This document shows, piece by piece, positions 25,508 through 35,438 of a stretch of 64,000 nt of DNA. The translations under genes were made by a program, and so were the position numbers. Source of the stretch: Liquorilactobacillus cacaonum DSM 21116 (GTDB taxonomy: Bacteria; Bacillota; Bacilli; Lactobacillales; Lactobacillaceae); the NCBI RefSeq assembly GCF_001436735.1, contig NZ_AYZE01000014.1, positions 63,409 through 127,408 on the forward strand, read 5' to 3'. The notes below the pieces were generated by a model. That model had not been told where the DNA came from and made no database searches. It saw nothing but the letters and a program-made list of their open reading frames with translations. Position 1 is the stretch's first letter. Each line of letters begins with the position of its first letter.

Positions 25508-27004
25508 TTGAAAAAATATCTATTTTTTCGTGTATTACGATCACTACTTAGCATTTTTTTAGTGACCACAATAACTTATATAATAATCTACTCTCTTATT
25601 CCCAAACGTGATGTGTTTAGTCAGGATCCTTTAATTCAAAAATTAGCCTCCAGTCCAGACAAATTGTTAGATTATAAAGAAAATGCATATCACAAAATGA
25701 ATTATCTTGATTATTACGATACAAAAACACTGCTTAGTAAAGTACAAAAAGAAACACATAATTCGAATGTCACAGGCAATCATAGCAAAAAGAATTTTGA
25801 TATATTGAACAAATGGGCAAAAAAACATGGATTTAAGATTAAATCATATCCTAGTAGCAAAAGATACTATGCAATTCGTGACTTACCTTTATGGGAAAGA
25901 CTTGGACGCTTTTATGGCAATCTCATAAAAGTCGATACACCTTGGAGTGTAAAAGATAAGAGTAACCCACATTTGAAACGATATCTCAAAATTGAAAATG
26001 ATAAATGGGTTGGATGGGCTTTGGTTGGGTCTGGAACGAAATATCGTTATCAGATATATTTCAATAGTTTATTTCCATTTATACATCAAAACATTATCCA
26101 TTTTGATCTAGGAACATCTTATCCAACATTTAGTGGGACTTCAGTATTAGATGTTATTTCTGGCAGACAGGGTGCAACGGTTTCGAAGAAATATGATTTG
26201 GGACATGGTGACATAATTAATTCAGCTGATAATGTTTATACAAGGCAATACCAATCAAAGGAACATAGAAATGCCTTCGATTATGATCGCTACAAAGATT
26301 CATATACTAATTTAGATCAAAACTATCAAGATCCTTCAATGATTGGAACTTCGTTTAGGGCCGGATTCTTTGCTTTAATTATTTCTTATGCGATTTCAAT
26401 TCCGATGGCATTCTTTATGGCAAGGTTTAAAGGAAAGCTATTCGATAAAATTGGCACTGGAATTGTAACATTGTTAATTGCTATTCCAAGTTTGGCCTTT
26501 ATCTATGCATTTAGATATATTGGTGCTCAATTGTTTGGATTACCAGATTCGTTTCCAACTTTAGGTGCAAGTAATTTTAATTCTTGGGTAATGCCGACAG
26601 TAATTTTGGGGTTACTTTCTGTTTCGGGATTAGTTATTTGGTTTAGAAGATATATGATTGACCAACAACAGTCTGACTATGTTAAGTTTGCCCGTAGCAA
26701 GGGCTTGACAGATAATGAAATTTATCGCAAACATATTTTTAAAAATGCCTCCATTCCGATTGTTCAGAATATTCCAGGGATGATTATTGGGTTAATTGAA
26801 GGTGCTACAATCACTGAAAATATTTTTGCAATGCCTGGTATGGGGAAAATGTTACCTGATGCAATCTTGTCTCACAATAACTCAATTGTAATCGGTCTTG
26901 TATTCATCTTTACGACAATTGGAGTTTTATCTGTATTATTGGGCGACATTTTGATGGTAATTGTCGATCCTAGAATTAAGTTATCAACGAAAGGAGACGA
27001 GTAA
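25508..27004 (+). CDS. oppB: Oligopeptide ABC transporter permease OppB/AmiC-like (long form)
   Basis: A 498-residue inner-membrane permease. One N-terminal helix is followed by a large extracytoplasmic insertion (about residues 35-280), then five helices with the binding-protein-dependent transport EAA-type loop (RSKGLTDNEIYRKHIFKNA). Typical OppB proteins are near 310 residues, but pneumococcal AmiC is also 498, so this is the Ami-type form and not a fusion artefact. TTG start 9 nt after AAGGAGG. Partner of OppC. Confidence 0.92.
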   Translation: MKKYLFFRVLRSLLSIFLVTTITYIIIYSLIPKRDVFSQDPLIQKLASSPDKLLDYKENAYHKMNYLDYYDTKTLLSKVQKETHNSNVTGNHSKKNFDILNKWAKKHGFKIKSYPSSKRYYAIRDLPLWERLGRFYGNLIKVDTPWSVKDKSNPHLKRYLKIENDKWVGWALVGSGTKYRYQIYFNSLFPFIHQNIIHFDLGTSYPTFSGTSVLDVISGRQGATVSKKYDLGHGDIINSADNVYTRQYQSKEHRNAFDYDRYKDSYTNLDQNYQDPSMIGTSFRAGFFALIISYAISIPMAFFMARFKGKLFDKIGTGIVTLLIAIPSLAFIYAFRYIGAQLFGLPDSFPTLGASNFNSWVMPTVILGLLSVSGLVIWFRRYMIDQQQSDYVKFARSKGLTDNEIYRKHIFKNASIPIVQNIPGMIIGLIEGATITENIFAMPGMGKMLPDAILSHNNSIVIGLVFIFTTIGVLSVLLGDILMVIVDPRIKLSTKGDE

Positions 27005-27011
27005 AATCGAA

Positions 27012-27992
27012 ATGCAAGAAAAAACAAATCAATCTAAAATTTATGAGATAGATACAATAGTACCTATCGCTAATGTGTCTGAGGATGATTTTGCTGTCGT
27101 CTCCTTAAATAGCAAAGAAAATGAAAAAATTGATACTCCAAAATATTCTTATTGGGGATCGGTAGCAAAAAAATTTTTCTTTAGTAAAATTACAATTTTT
27201 ATGTTGTTATTAATGCTTGTAATATTTCTTATGGCATTTATCCAACCATTGTTTAGCGGTTATAATCTTGAAAGTGTTGGTAACATTAATGATTTTAAAG
27301 CTAGGTATAATTGGCCAAGTGCAAAATATTGGTTTGGGACAGATGCTAACGGCAATTCCTTGTTTGACGCGATTTGGGCTGGGGCAAGAACTTCAATTTC
27401 AATTGGGGTTATTGCTTCATTGATTACTGAAATTATTGGGGTTATCGTTGGTGCTGTTTGGGGAATTTCAAAAAAAATAGATCGTTTAATGCTTGAAATC
27501 TATAATGTTATTGCAAATGTTCCATCATTGTTAATTATTATTGTTTTGTCTTATTCCTTTGGAAATGGTTTCTGGAATTTGATTTTTGCAATGACGTGTA
27601 CCTCTTGGATAGGAACTGCTTACTTTATGCGTGTTCAGGTCATGATTATGCGAGAACGTGAATATAATGTTGCTTCGCGTACTTTAGGGACACCGACAAA
27701 ACGTATCATTTTTAGAAATATATTACCTTATTTGACGTCAGTAATTGTGACAGATGTATCTATGTCTTTACCATCCTTCATTTCTTATGAAGTATTTCTG
27801 TCATTCTTAGGAGTGGGATTAAGTCAAAATGTGCCTTCTTTAGGACGTTTAATTTCACAATATTCTCCATACATGACTTCCTATCCATACTTGTTCTGGT
27901 TACCAGTTCTTGTTTTAGCGTTAATTACAATTTCTCTTTATATAATTGGGCAACGCTTAGCAGATGCGTCAGATCCAAGAACACATTTGTAG
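27012..27992 (+). CDS. oppC: Oligopeptide ABC transporter permease OppC/AmiD-like
   Basis: A 326-residue permease. YSYWGSV before the first helix, HWFGTD-like YWFGTDANG, the cytoplasmic ASRTLGTPTKRIIFRNILP loop that contacts the ATPase, and the ending LADASDPRTH match AmiD. The start is uncertain: ATG 27012 is 15 nt after AAGGAG (26991-26996), unless GACGAG serves as the site. An ATC at 27006 has ideal 9-nt spacing and would add two residues. The AAGGAG site lies in the end of oppB, so the two genes are coupled. Confidence 0.9.
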   Translation: MQEKTNQSKIYEIDTIVPIANVSEDDFAVVSLNSKENEKIDTPKYSYWGSVAKKFFFSKITIFMLLLMLVIFLMAFIQPLFSGYNLESVGNINDFKARYNWPSAKYWFGTDANGNSLFDAIWAGARTSISIGVIASLITEIIGVIVGAVWGISKKIDRLMLEIYNVIANVPSLLIIIVLSYSFGNGFWNLIFAMTCTSWIGTAYFMRVQVMIMREREYNVASRTLGTPTKRIIFRNILPYLTSVIVTDVSMSLPSFISYEVFLSFLGVGLSQNVPSLGRLISQYSPYMTSYPYLFWLPVLVLALITISLYIIGQRLADASDPRTHL

Positions 27993-28016
27993 AAAAAAAT
28001 TGATGGAGGCCAGACT

Positions 28017-29072
28017 ATGGTAAGTGAAGGAAATATTTTAGAAGTAAAAAACTTAAATGTTAGTTTTAGGGTGCGTGGAAGTGAAATTGAAGCGATTCAT
28101 GATATTTCACTTGATCTAAGAGAACATGAAACACTTGCAATTGTTGGAGAATCGGGCTCTGGTAAATCTGTTTTAACAAAAACATTTACTGGGATGCTTG
28201 AAACTAATGGACGTATCTCTCAAGGAACGGTTGATTACAAAAACTCAAGACTTAGTGATTTAAAATTAAATAAGCAGTGGACTAAAATTAGAGGGAAGGA
28301 AATTGCAACAATCTTTCAAGATCCTATGACCTCTTTGGATCCAATTCATACAATCGGGTCGCAAATTTCTGAAGTTGTAGTAAAACATCAAGGAAAAACA
28401 AAAAAAGAAGCAAAAAAAATTGCAATTGATTTAATGAAAAAAACAGGAATCCCTAATGCTGAAAAACGCTACAATGAATATCCCTTTGAATATTCTGGAG
28501 GAATGCGGCAAAGAATTGTTATTGCAATTGCACTTGCTTGCCGCCCTGAGGTTTTAATTTGTGATGAACCAACAACAGCTCTCGATGTAACAATTCAGGC
28601 TCAAATTTTGGACCTAATTAAAGACTTGCAACAAGAATACCAGTTTACAATTATTTTCATCACTCATGATTTGGGTGTTGTTGCATCGATTGCCGATCGA
28701 ATTGCAGTAATGTATTCAGGTAGAATTGTAGAAATTGGCACGTGTGAGGAAATCTTTTATGACTCAAGACATCCTTATACTTGGAGTTTATTATCTTCAC
28801 TTCCACAGCTTGCTAGAAAAGGCGAAGATTTAAAATCAATTCCAGGAACGCCTCCGTCACTGTATAAGAAAATAGAAGGGGATGCTTTTGCCCCTAGGAA
28901 TCAATATGCAATGGGAGTTGATTTTAAGGCAGAACCACCAATGTTTAAAGTAACCGATACGCATTATGCTAAAACATGGTTGCTAGATAAAAGAGCTCCA
29001 AAAGTTGAAAAGCCTGAATTAATTCAAAATCTTCATCAGCATATGATCGAAATGACCAAGGAAGATAATTAA
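28017..29072 (+). CDS. oppD: Oligopeptide ABC transporter ATPase OppD/AmiE-like
   Basis: A 351-residue ATPase. Walker A GESGSGKS (44-51), Q-loop FQDPMTSLDP, signature YSGGMRQR, Walker B VLICDEPTTALD and the H-loop ITHDLGVV are intact. The C-terminal oligopeptide-transporter extension (HPYTWSLLSSLPQL...) is present, but I see no full Fe-S cysteine set. GGAGG 7 nt before the ATG. It pairs with OppF to energise uptake. Confidence 0.94.
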   Translation: MVSEGNILEVKNLNVSFRVRGSEIEAIHDISLDLREHETLAIVGESGSGKSVLTKTFTGMLETNGRISQGTVDYKNSRLSDLKLNKQWTKIRGKEIATIFQDPMTSLDPIHTIGSQISEVVVKHQGKTKKEAKKIAIDLMKKTGIPNAEKRYNEYPFEYSGGMRQRIVIAIALACRPEVLICDEPTTALDVTIQAQILDLIKDLQQEYQFTIIFITHDLGVVASIADRIAVMYSGRIVEIGTCEEIFYDSRHPYTWSLLSSLPQLARKGEDLKSIPGTPPSLYKKIEGDAFAPRNQYAMGVDFKAEPPMFKVTDTHYAKTWLLDKRAPKVEKPELIQNLHQHMIEMTKEDN

Positions 29073-29093
29073 TAAATAGAGGAGATTGAAAAA

Positions 29094-30035
29094 ATGAACA
29101 ATGCTAATAGAGAAACTCTTCTTTCTATTAAGGATTTAGAGATTACATTTGGAAGTGGCAAATCGAAGTTTGTGGCAGTTCAAGATGTTAACTTTGATAT
29201 TTTCAAAGGAGAAATTTTTTCGCTAGTTGGCGAGTCTGGTTCGGGTAAAACTACAATTGGTCGTGCTGTCTTAGGAATAAATCCTACTAGTAAGGGTGAG
29301 ATTATTTTTGAAGGTAAGCAGATTAATGGTAAAATTTCAAGTAAAGAGAAATTTCAGATTGAAAGAAAAATTCAAATGATTTTTCAAGATCCTTCTGCGT
29401 CGTTAAATGAAAGAGCAACGGTAGATTATATTATTTCGGAAGGCTTATACAACTATAAACTTTTTAAAACTGAAGATGAACGTCTTAATAAAGTAAGGGA
29501 AATGTTGGAAGCAGTTGGCTTACTTCCTGAGCAATTGTATCGTTACCCACATGAATTTTCTGGTGGTCAAAGACAACGTATCGGAATTGCACGTGCCCTA
29601 ATTATGAATCCGGATTTAGTAGTTGCTGATGAGCCAATTTCAGCATTGGATATGTCAATTCGTGCACAAGTATTAAATCTTTTGAAGAAATTCCAACGTG
29701 AACAAGGTGTAACATTTCTTTTTGTAGCCCATGATTTATCAGTTGTACGTTATATTTCGGATAGGATTGCAGTTATTAGAGCAGGAAAGATTCTTGAATT
29801 AGCTGAAACAGAAGAATTATTCAAAAATCCAATTCATCCATATACTAAATCTTTGCTTTCAGCGATTCCGATTCCAGATCCTCAGATTGCAAGAAGTCGG
29901 AAGAATATTATTTATAATCCTAATATGCATGACTATTCAATAGAAAAGCCTGAATTTAGAGAAATTAGGACAGGTCATTTTGTTTACTGTAGTGATAGTG
30001 AGGCTATTGAATATAAAAAGAACATAAAAGATTGA
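29094..30035 (+). CDS. oppF: Oligopeptide ABC transporter ATPase OppF/AmiF-like
   Basis: A 313-residue ATPase with Walker A GESGSGKT (46-53), signature FSGGQRQR, Walker [13 protein letters not shown] and VAHDLSVV H-loop. Size and order match AmiF as the last gene of an Ami-type operon. Separated from oppD by 21 nt with a GAGGAG site, and followed by a strong terminator. Confidence 0.94.
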   Translation: MNNANRETLLSIKDLEITFGSGKSKFVAVQDVNFDIFKGEIFSLVGESGSGKTTIGRAVLGINPTSKGEIIFEGKQINGKISSKEKFQIERKIQMIFQDPSASLNERATVDYIISEGLYNYKLFKTEDERLNKVREMLEAVGLLPEQLYRYPHEFSGGQRQRIGIARALIMNPDLVVADEPISALDMSIRAQVLNLLKKFQREQGVTFLFVAHDLSVVRYISDRIAVIRAGKILELAETEELFKNPIHPYTKSLLSAIPIPDPQIARSRKNIIYNPNMHDYSIEKPEFREIRTGHFVYCSDSEAIEYKKNIKD

Positions 30036-30140
30036 TTTAAAAGGATAGTTTTAAAACACATATATAATGCAAATTTTGAGTTATGCTTAATTTTAAAAAT
30101 GTTCCAAAAAGCTAATTCATAAATTATACTTGATGAAAAA

Positions 30141-30183
30141 AATAATGAGCCAAATCAAAACTAGATTGATTTGGCTCATTATT
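30141..30183. terminator. Strong bidirectional terminator
   Basis: An 18-bp perfect inverted repeat (AATAATGAGCCAAATCAA and its complement) with a 7-nt loop. T runs flank it on both strands, so it can end opp and the convergent YfhO gene. Confidence 0.93.
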
Positions 30184-30187
30184 TTTT

Positions 30188-32827
30188 TCAATTATTATAG
30201 AATCTGAATTTTTTCTTAGACTCAAACAAAATTATTATTATCAAAACAAGTGTAGCAATAATTGTAATTACCATTCCTAATATGAAATAAGGAGGAGTAT
30301 AGGCTAATGTAATTTTATGAGAGCCTTTTGCAACGTTAGCAGCAAGAAAAGTATTTTGTATTTTGAATGTATGAATTTTTTTCCCATCAACACGTAAAGT
30401 CCAACCTGAACTGTAAGGAATAGTAGTTGCTAAAAGATGATTAGACTTAGCATTATAGGTACCAGTCAATTTACGGGAGGAAATTTGTTTTAAAGTGACA
30501 TTACGTTTTTTGATTTGAGAAATATTATTTTGTACAAGTTTATTGTTCATTTTGTAGAGTACAAAATTATTTAGCCATAAGGAAGATTTTTTAAAACGTG
30601 CAGTTAAAATAACTTCTTGGTTTTTTGAATGATTTGCAATGTTTACAACAACGGTATGCCTGAATGTGCCATATTGATTTAACGGTTGATTATTAAGGTA
30701 CAAAGAAACGTTGTCTGAATCAAATGAAGAGCCAAGAGTTAAATAGTAAGAATCGTTTGTTTGTGGTGTAAATTTAAAAATAATCTGGGCAGTTTTTGCA
30801 AAATTTTTCTTTTTGAAAATCGTATCTGTTAGCTTAGTAGATTGTGCAACATTTTGAAAGACAACTTCATTAAAGTTTTGTGCCTCAAAATATTTCGAAT
30901 TTTTTGTACCAACAGAATCATTTAACCATTGAGTTTGATATTCAATAGGGTTGTCATAAAAAATAGCAAGTTTTTTAAGTTGTTTATTTGCTAAGTAGGC
31001 ATACCCAAGTGCATTATTATTTTTGTAGATTTGTGTTAATTTTGTTTGTTTGATTATTTTATAACGTGATAAGTCAGGCTTTTCAGTAAGTGCAGATAGT
31101 GGTTGCCCATTTTTTAATAAAGCACCGTTAATTGGTGTTATAAAATACTTCATGTTTAATAAAGCATCGCTAATAATTGTGCCATTTGAATATGTTACAT
31201 AGTTGTCACCATCTGGATTACCAATCATTCCATAAAAATCAGGGATACTTTTTTCTAGGGCAGAACTAAAATAAGAACCGGTATTCAAATTATTTGCGAG
31301 TCCGTCGTTTTTGGTTCGACTGTATGTTTGACCAGTACGGTAAGCAGAGTCTTTCAAATTATTTAAGTAATTACTATCTGTTATAAGTGACTTTGTAGGT
31401 GTTGCATAATCTTTTTGAGTAAGATAGCTTAGATTGCCTAGTGAAATATAGGCATTCATCGCAATTTCTACAGTACTAATCAAGCATAGTAGAAAAATTT
31501 TAAGTTTGTTATATTTTGAATTAGCTGAAACGGCCAAGACGGCAAGCGTGAGGGTTGCAAAGATAGCCGTAAAAATCAATGTTTCATTTGAAATGTAGGA
31601 AAATTTTTTTTCGTTTGAAAAACTGTAGGCAATGATTCCAGAATAGATGGCAAAGCTTAGCCAAATTTTCCAAGGACGAATATTTATAAAATTTTTAAGT
31701 GTACGACTTGCTAGAAAAAGCATCCAGAAACTTACAATGTACGAAAAACGATAAGGGTACCAAACTGGGAATTGCCAACCATGCCAAAGTAAATCCAAAG
31801 GTTCGTAGCATAAAGATAGTACAAGAAAAATACTTATTAAAAAGGATAAAATTCTTTCACGTATTTTTATTTTCGAATCAATAAAATAGAGAATAAAACC
31901 AATCAGGAAAATAGAACCAATAAAAATGTTGGGATAGCCTGAAGGCATTTGTTGAAAATTAAAAGATCCAATTATGAATTTTGAGAGTATTTTAAGTGGA
32001 GCATATTCGAATTTAAAGCTTACAGTATTTTGGGTATACTGTCCCTTACTACTAGCTAATGATGTAAGAGTGGGTAACAAAATAATCATTGATAAGGCGA
32101 CTGCAATAACTGAGTTTATGATAGAACGAAAAGTTAGTTGCACAATTTTTTTGAAACTTCGCTTTGATGAAAATAAAAACCATAAAAAGAAAAGTATTAA
32201 AAAAAGGCAAATCATGTAGCCCATATAATAATTATCGATTAACATAATTGCTAACAAAATAATGTATGGCCAACTTTTCTTCCCAATCAATGAGTTATAA
32301 AACTGAAGAATAATTAGTGGTAAAAAAATAGTTGCATCTAACCAAAGTAAGTTTAGTTGATTTGCAATAAACCATCCCATCATTGAATAAGAGGTTGCAA
32401 ATGTTACTATTGCTAATCCTGATTGTGTACGCATTTTTTTTAAGAAGTAGCCAAAAGATAGGCCTGCACAGCCATATTTTAACAGGGTGATTAACATCAC
32501 ACCGGCAGCTAAGAATTTTTCTGGAAATATCAGCAAGATTAAGTTGAAAGGGCTCATTAAGTAATATGCCCATTCACCAATCATATTGCCACCAATTTCT
32601 TTAGAGAAAGAATAGAAAAATCCACTTGGATTTGTTAGAAGTGTCCTTCTAAAGTAAGCAAAGAAATCTATATATTGCTGACCTAAGTCGACAGTGAGTA
32701 AGCTGCTTTTTCCAAATGGGAACATCCCTTGTGAAATAAAATATCCGCCCATTAGTAAAACGGGTAAGAAAAAACTAAGTAATAAAGGATAGTGACTACG
32801 AACAAAGTGTGTTAATCTTATTTTCAT
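30188..32827 (-). CDS. YfhO family membrane glycosyltransferase (second copy)
   Basis: An 879-residue membrane protein. The first loop LLTVDLGQQYIDFF and the segment FSKEIGGNMIGEWAYYLMSPFN are classical YfhO features; about twelve helices follow, then a long extracytoplasmic region. The C-terminal part, YSSGWTLRVDGKK...NVAKGSHKITLAYTPP and a last helix, has the same pattern as the gene at 2651. It likely transfers an undecaprenyl-linked sugar to a surface polymer; which one is unknown. AGGAG precedes the ATG. It is monocistronic and reads towards opp. Confidence 0.88.
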   Translation of the reverse strand: MKIRLTHFVRSHYPLLLSFFLPVLLMGGYFISQGMFPFGKSSLLTVDLGQQYIDFFAYFRRTLLTNPSGFFYSFSKEIGGNMIGEWAYYLMSPFNLILLIFPEKFLAAGVMLITLLKYGCAGLSFGYFLKKMRTQSGLAIVTFATSYSMMGWFIANQLNLLWLDATIFLPLIILQFYNSLIGKKSWPYIILLAIMLIDNYYMGYMICLFLILFFLWFLFSSKRSFKKIVQLTFRSIINSVIAVALSMIILLPTLTSLASSKGQYTQNTVSFKFEYAPLKILSKFIIGSFNFQQMPSGYPNIFIGSIFLIGFILYFIDSKIKIRERILSFLISIFLVLSLCYEPLDLLWHGWQFPVWYPYRFSYIVSFWMLFLASRTLKNFINIRPWKIWLSFAIYSGIIAYSFSNEKKFSYISNETLIFTAIFATLTLAVLAVSANSKYNKLKIFLLCLISTVEIAMNAYISLGNLSYLTQKDYATPTKSLITDSNYLNNLKDSAYRTGQTYSRTKNDGLANNLNTGSYFSSALEKSIPDFYGMIGNPDGDNYVTYSNGTIISDALLNMKYFITPINGALLKNGQPLSALTEKPDLSRYKIIKQTKLTQIYKNNNALGYAYLANKQLKKLAIFYDNPIEYQTQWLNDSVGTKNSKYFEAQNFNEVVFQNVAQSTKLTDTIFKKKNFAKTAQIIFKFTPQTNDSYYLTLGSSFDSDNVSLYLNNQPLNQYGTFRHTVVVNIANHSKNQEVILTARFKKSSLWLNNFVLYKMNNKLVQNNISQIKKRNVTLKQISSRKLTGTYNAKSNHLLATTIPYSSGWTLRVDGKKIHTFKIQNTFLAANVAKGSHKITLAYTPPYFILGMVITIIATLVLIIIILFESKKKFRFYNN

Positions 32828-33028
32828 ACTAAACTCCTAATAATAATTTATGTACTAACTTATTATAATACATCCTTAAAATCAAAGTTGAAAAAAGCAT
32901 GTATTTTTTATTAAAGTTTAGATGTTTCTCAAAGTATTAAACGTAATTTATGGTAACATTAAAAGAAGAATTATTATGTTGTGAGTCTTTTAAAAAAAGA
33001 CAATTATTTTAATTGTGAGGGGAAAATA

Positions 33029-35104
33029 TTGAAGTTTCTTAGAAAAAATAGTAAAAAAAAGCAAATGAATAAATCACAGACGCCGTTTAGATTAAATTTT
33101 CTTTTTGTGATTGTTTTTTTGTTATTTGCTGCATTGATTTGGCAATTAGCGTATCTTCAAATTGTTAACGGAAATAAATTTGAATCAGAGGTAAGTAGTA
33201 CGGATACTCAAACTGAAACTGGTAATGTTCAAAGAGGTATGATTTATGACTCAACCGGTAAAGTGTTAGTTTCAAATAGTGCTGCACGAGCAATTACTTA
33301 TACGAAACCATTGTCCGTTACATCAAAGCAAATGTATCAAATAGCTAATGAGCTAGTCAAATATGTGAAAATAGATACTTCGACATTAACTAACTCAATA
33401 AAAATCGATTATTATCTTGGAAATGAACAAAATCTAAAAGCAGTTGATGCTAGTTTGAAAAAACAAATTTCGAATTTTTCGAATTTAGATGGAACTGAGA
33501 CCTATAAAGATGAAACTGCATATGTAAAAAAACATAAACTAACATCCAACTTTACGAATAAACAAAAACAAGCGGCTGTTGTTTATTCAAAAATGAGTGG
33601 TGCATATTCTCTTTCGACTGTCTATTTAAAGTATGAAGGTGTTAGTGATCGTGAGATGGCACAGGTTGGAGAAAATTTATCTGAAATGCCAGGGATAAAG
33701 ATAGGAACAAGTTGGTCAAGAAGTTATCCAAATGGTAGTTCGGTAAAAAGTGTTATCGGGACAGTTACAAATAGAAAACAAGGACTTCCAAGTGACCAGC
33801 TAAGTGAGCTTCTTGCTGAAGGGTATGCAAGAGATGACAGTGTTGGATCAAGTTATATTGAATCTCAATATGAGAATGTTTTGAAGGGAACTAAGTCCGT
33901 AACAACACTGGAAACACAGAATAACAAAATAACCAAGGAAATAAAAACTTACGGTGGTCAAAAAGGTGACAATATTGTTCTAACAATTAATGAAAAATTC
34001 CAACAAGATGTGCAAAATATTATGAAGAGTGCTGTTAAAAGCGTAGCCGGTAGTAATCCGTATATACCAGGAGCATATGCTGTTGTCATGAATCCAAATA
34101 CAGGAGCAATTTATGCACTGGCTGGTGTAAGTCGCGATATCAAAACTGGGAAAATTACTGAAAACGCGCTTGGAACAATAAATCAATCCTTTGTTATGGG
34201 ATCTGTTGTAAAGGGTGCAACTGTCATGGGTGGATTAATGTCAGGTGCAATCACACCAACAAGTAATACGTTTACTGATCAGCCTATTAAGTTGAAGGAT
34301 ACACCTAGTAAATCTTCATGGTTCAATGCTTCAGGAAATGATGATTTGCAATTAACTGCATCAGATGCATTAGAGATTTCATCGAACTCATATATGATGC
34401 AACTTGCAATGAAGGAAGCTGGTTTTCAATATAGTGAAAATGCAGCATTGAATATGTCCACTTCTATATTTAGTAAGTTACGGGGATATTTTAATCAGTT
34501 CGGTTTAGGGGTTAAGACGGGGGTTGATATTCCTGGTGAAGCAGCTGGTTATGAAGGACCATCCAAACAAAGTGATATTGGTAAAGCACTTGATTTATCA
34601 TTTGGTAATTATGATTCATATACTACAATCCAGCTAGCACAATATATGTCGACAGTTGCAAATGGAGGATATCGATTGCAACCACATATTTTACAAGCTA
34701 TTCGTGGTACAAATAAGAACGGAACTTTAGGGAGAATAAAATATCAATTCACACCAAATGTTTTAAATGTTGTCAGTGCAACAAGTGATGAATGGAATGT
34801 TGTTAAAGATGGATTTTGGAAGGTAGTTCATGGATCTAATTCTATGAGAACAGGTACAAAATTAGAAGATTTGAATCCACAAGTTGTAGCTAAAACAGGA
34901 ACTGCACAGACATATTATGGAACAAATGAAACAACTACGTTAAGTGGGGTTTCATATGCTCCTGCAAAGAACCCACAAGTAGTCATTGCAATTGCCTTTC
35001 CAGGAATGTCAGAAGAGGATTCTATTAATATGCTATCTATGCATAGTATATATGAGGCTTATTGGAAGGATGTACAATCAAGTGATGGCTATACTTCAAA
35101 TTAG
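33029..35104 (+). CDS. pbp2b: Class B penicillin-binding protein (PBP2b-like)
   Basis: A 691-residue bitopic membrane transpeptidase for septal or elongation peptidoglycan. A basic cytoplasmic tail and one helix (about residues 22-46) precede a dimerisation domain (RGMIYDSTGKVL) and the transpeptidase domain. Motifs are GSVVKG (Ser392, Lys395), SSN (451-453) and KTGTAQ. PASTA repeats are absent. The TTG at 33029 follows GAGGGG at 6-7 nt; an upstream in-frame start at 32981 lacks a site. Followed by rpmG, as in related genomes. Beta-lactam-type drugs target this class. Confidence 0.88.
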   Translation: MKFLRKNSKKKQMNKSQTPFRLNFLFVIVFLLFAALIWQLAYLQIVNGNKFESEVSSTDTQTETGNVQRGMIYDSTGKVLVSNSAARAITYTKPLSVTSKQMYQIANELVKYVKIDTSTLTNSIKIDYYLGNEQNLKAVDASLKKQISNFSNLDGTETYKDETAYVKKHKLTSNFTNKQKQAAVVYSKMSGAYSLSTVYLKYEGVSDREMAQVGENLSEMPGIKIGTSWSRSYPNGSSVKSVIGTVTNRKQGLPSDQLSELLAEGYARDDSVGSSYIESQYENVLKGTKSVTTLETQNNKITKEIKTYGGQKGDNIVLTINEKFQQDVQNIMKSAVKSVAGSNPYIPGAYAVVMNPNTGAIYALAGVSRDIKTGKITENALGTINQSFVMGSVVKGATVMGGLMSGAITPTSNTFTDQPIKLKDTPSKSSWFNASGNDDLQLTASDALEISSNSYMMQLAMKEAGFQYSENAALNMSTSIFSKLRGYFNQFGLGVKTGVDIPGEAAGYEGPSKQSDIGKALDLSFGNYDSYTTIQLAQYMSTVANGGYRLQPHILQAIRGTNKNGTLGRIKYQFTPNVLNVVSATSDEWNVVKDGFWKVVHGSNSMRTGTKLEDLNPQVVAKTGTAQTYYGTNETTTLSGVSYAPAKNPQVVIAIAFPGMSEEDSINMLSMHSIYEAYWKDVQSSDGYTSN

Positions 35105-35164
35105 ACTGTCAAGGTAATTTCCTTAACATTTTTCGAAAAAATACTAGCATGATTTTGTAAAAGA

Positions 35165-35173
35165 TGGTATCAT
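35165..35173 (+). promoter_or_regulatory. Extended -10 element before rpmG
   Basis: TGGTATCAT, a TGn-extended -10 box with no clear -35 box, 60 bases before the rpmG start. Confidence 0.4.
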
Positions 35174-35232
35174 GTTTACGTTAGAGGCTTAATTGCTTTT
35201 TGAAATGATGTCGTAGTTTGGAGGTTTAGAGT

Positions 35233-35382
35233 ATGCGTGTACACATTACAATGGAATGTACTGAATGTCATGAAAGGACATATTTATCAAGTAAAAATAA
35301 GCGTAATAATCCAGATCGCTTGGAATTGAATAAATTCTGTCCACGTGATAACAAGGTAACATTACATCGCGAAACAAAATAA
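35233..35382 (+). CDS. rpmG: 50S ribosomal protein L33
   Basis: A 49-residue protein beginning [17 protein letters not shown] and ending HRETK, typical of L33. The first zinc pair CTEC is present, but the second reads CPRD, with only one cysteine, so a full four-cysteine zinc site is absent. This resembles the zinc-independent type of L33 used alongside a zinc-binding paralogue. The stop codon lies in the left arm of a terminator. Confidence 0.93.
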   Translation: MRVHITMECTECHERTYLSSKNKRNNPDRLELNKFCPRDNKVTLHRETK

Positions 35383-35409
35383 CAACAGGAACTTTTCCTG
35401 TTGTTTTTT
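35381..35409 (+). terminator. Terminator after rpmG
   Basis: AACAACAGGA and TCCTGTTGTT pair around a 4-nt loop, followed by T. The left arm overlaps the rpmG stop codon. Confidence 0.9.
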
Positions 35410-35438
35410 GTTATGCTACAGTCGGGGGATTCTAAGAC

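Noticed and set aside
25508-27004. OppB seemed too long, hinting at a fusion or frameshift
   Set aside because: The length equals that of pneumococcal AmiC, and the other four subunits also have Ami-type sizes, so it is the normal long form.
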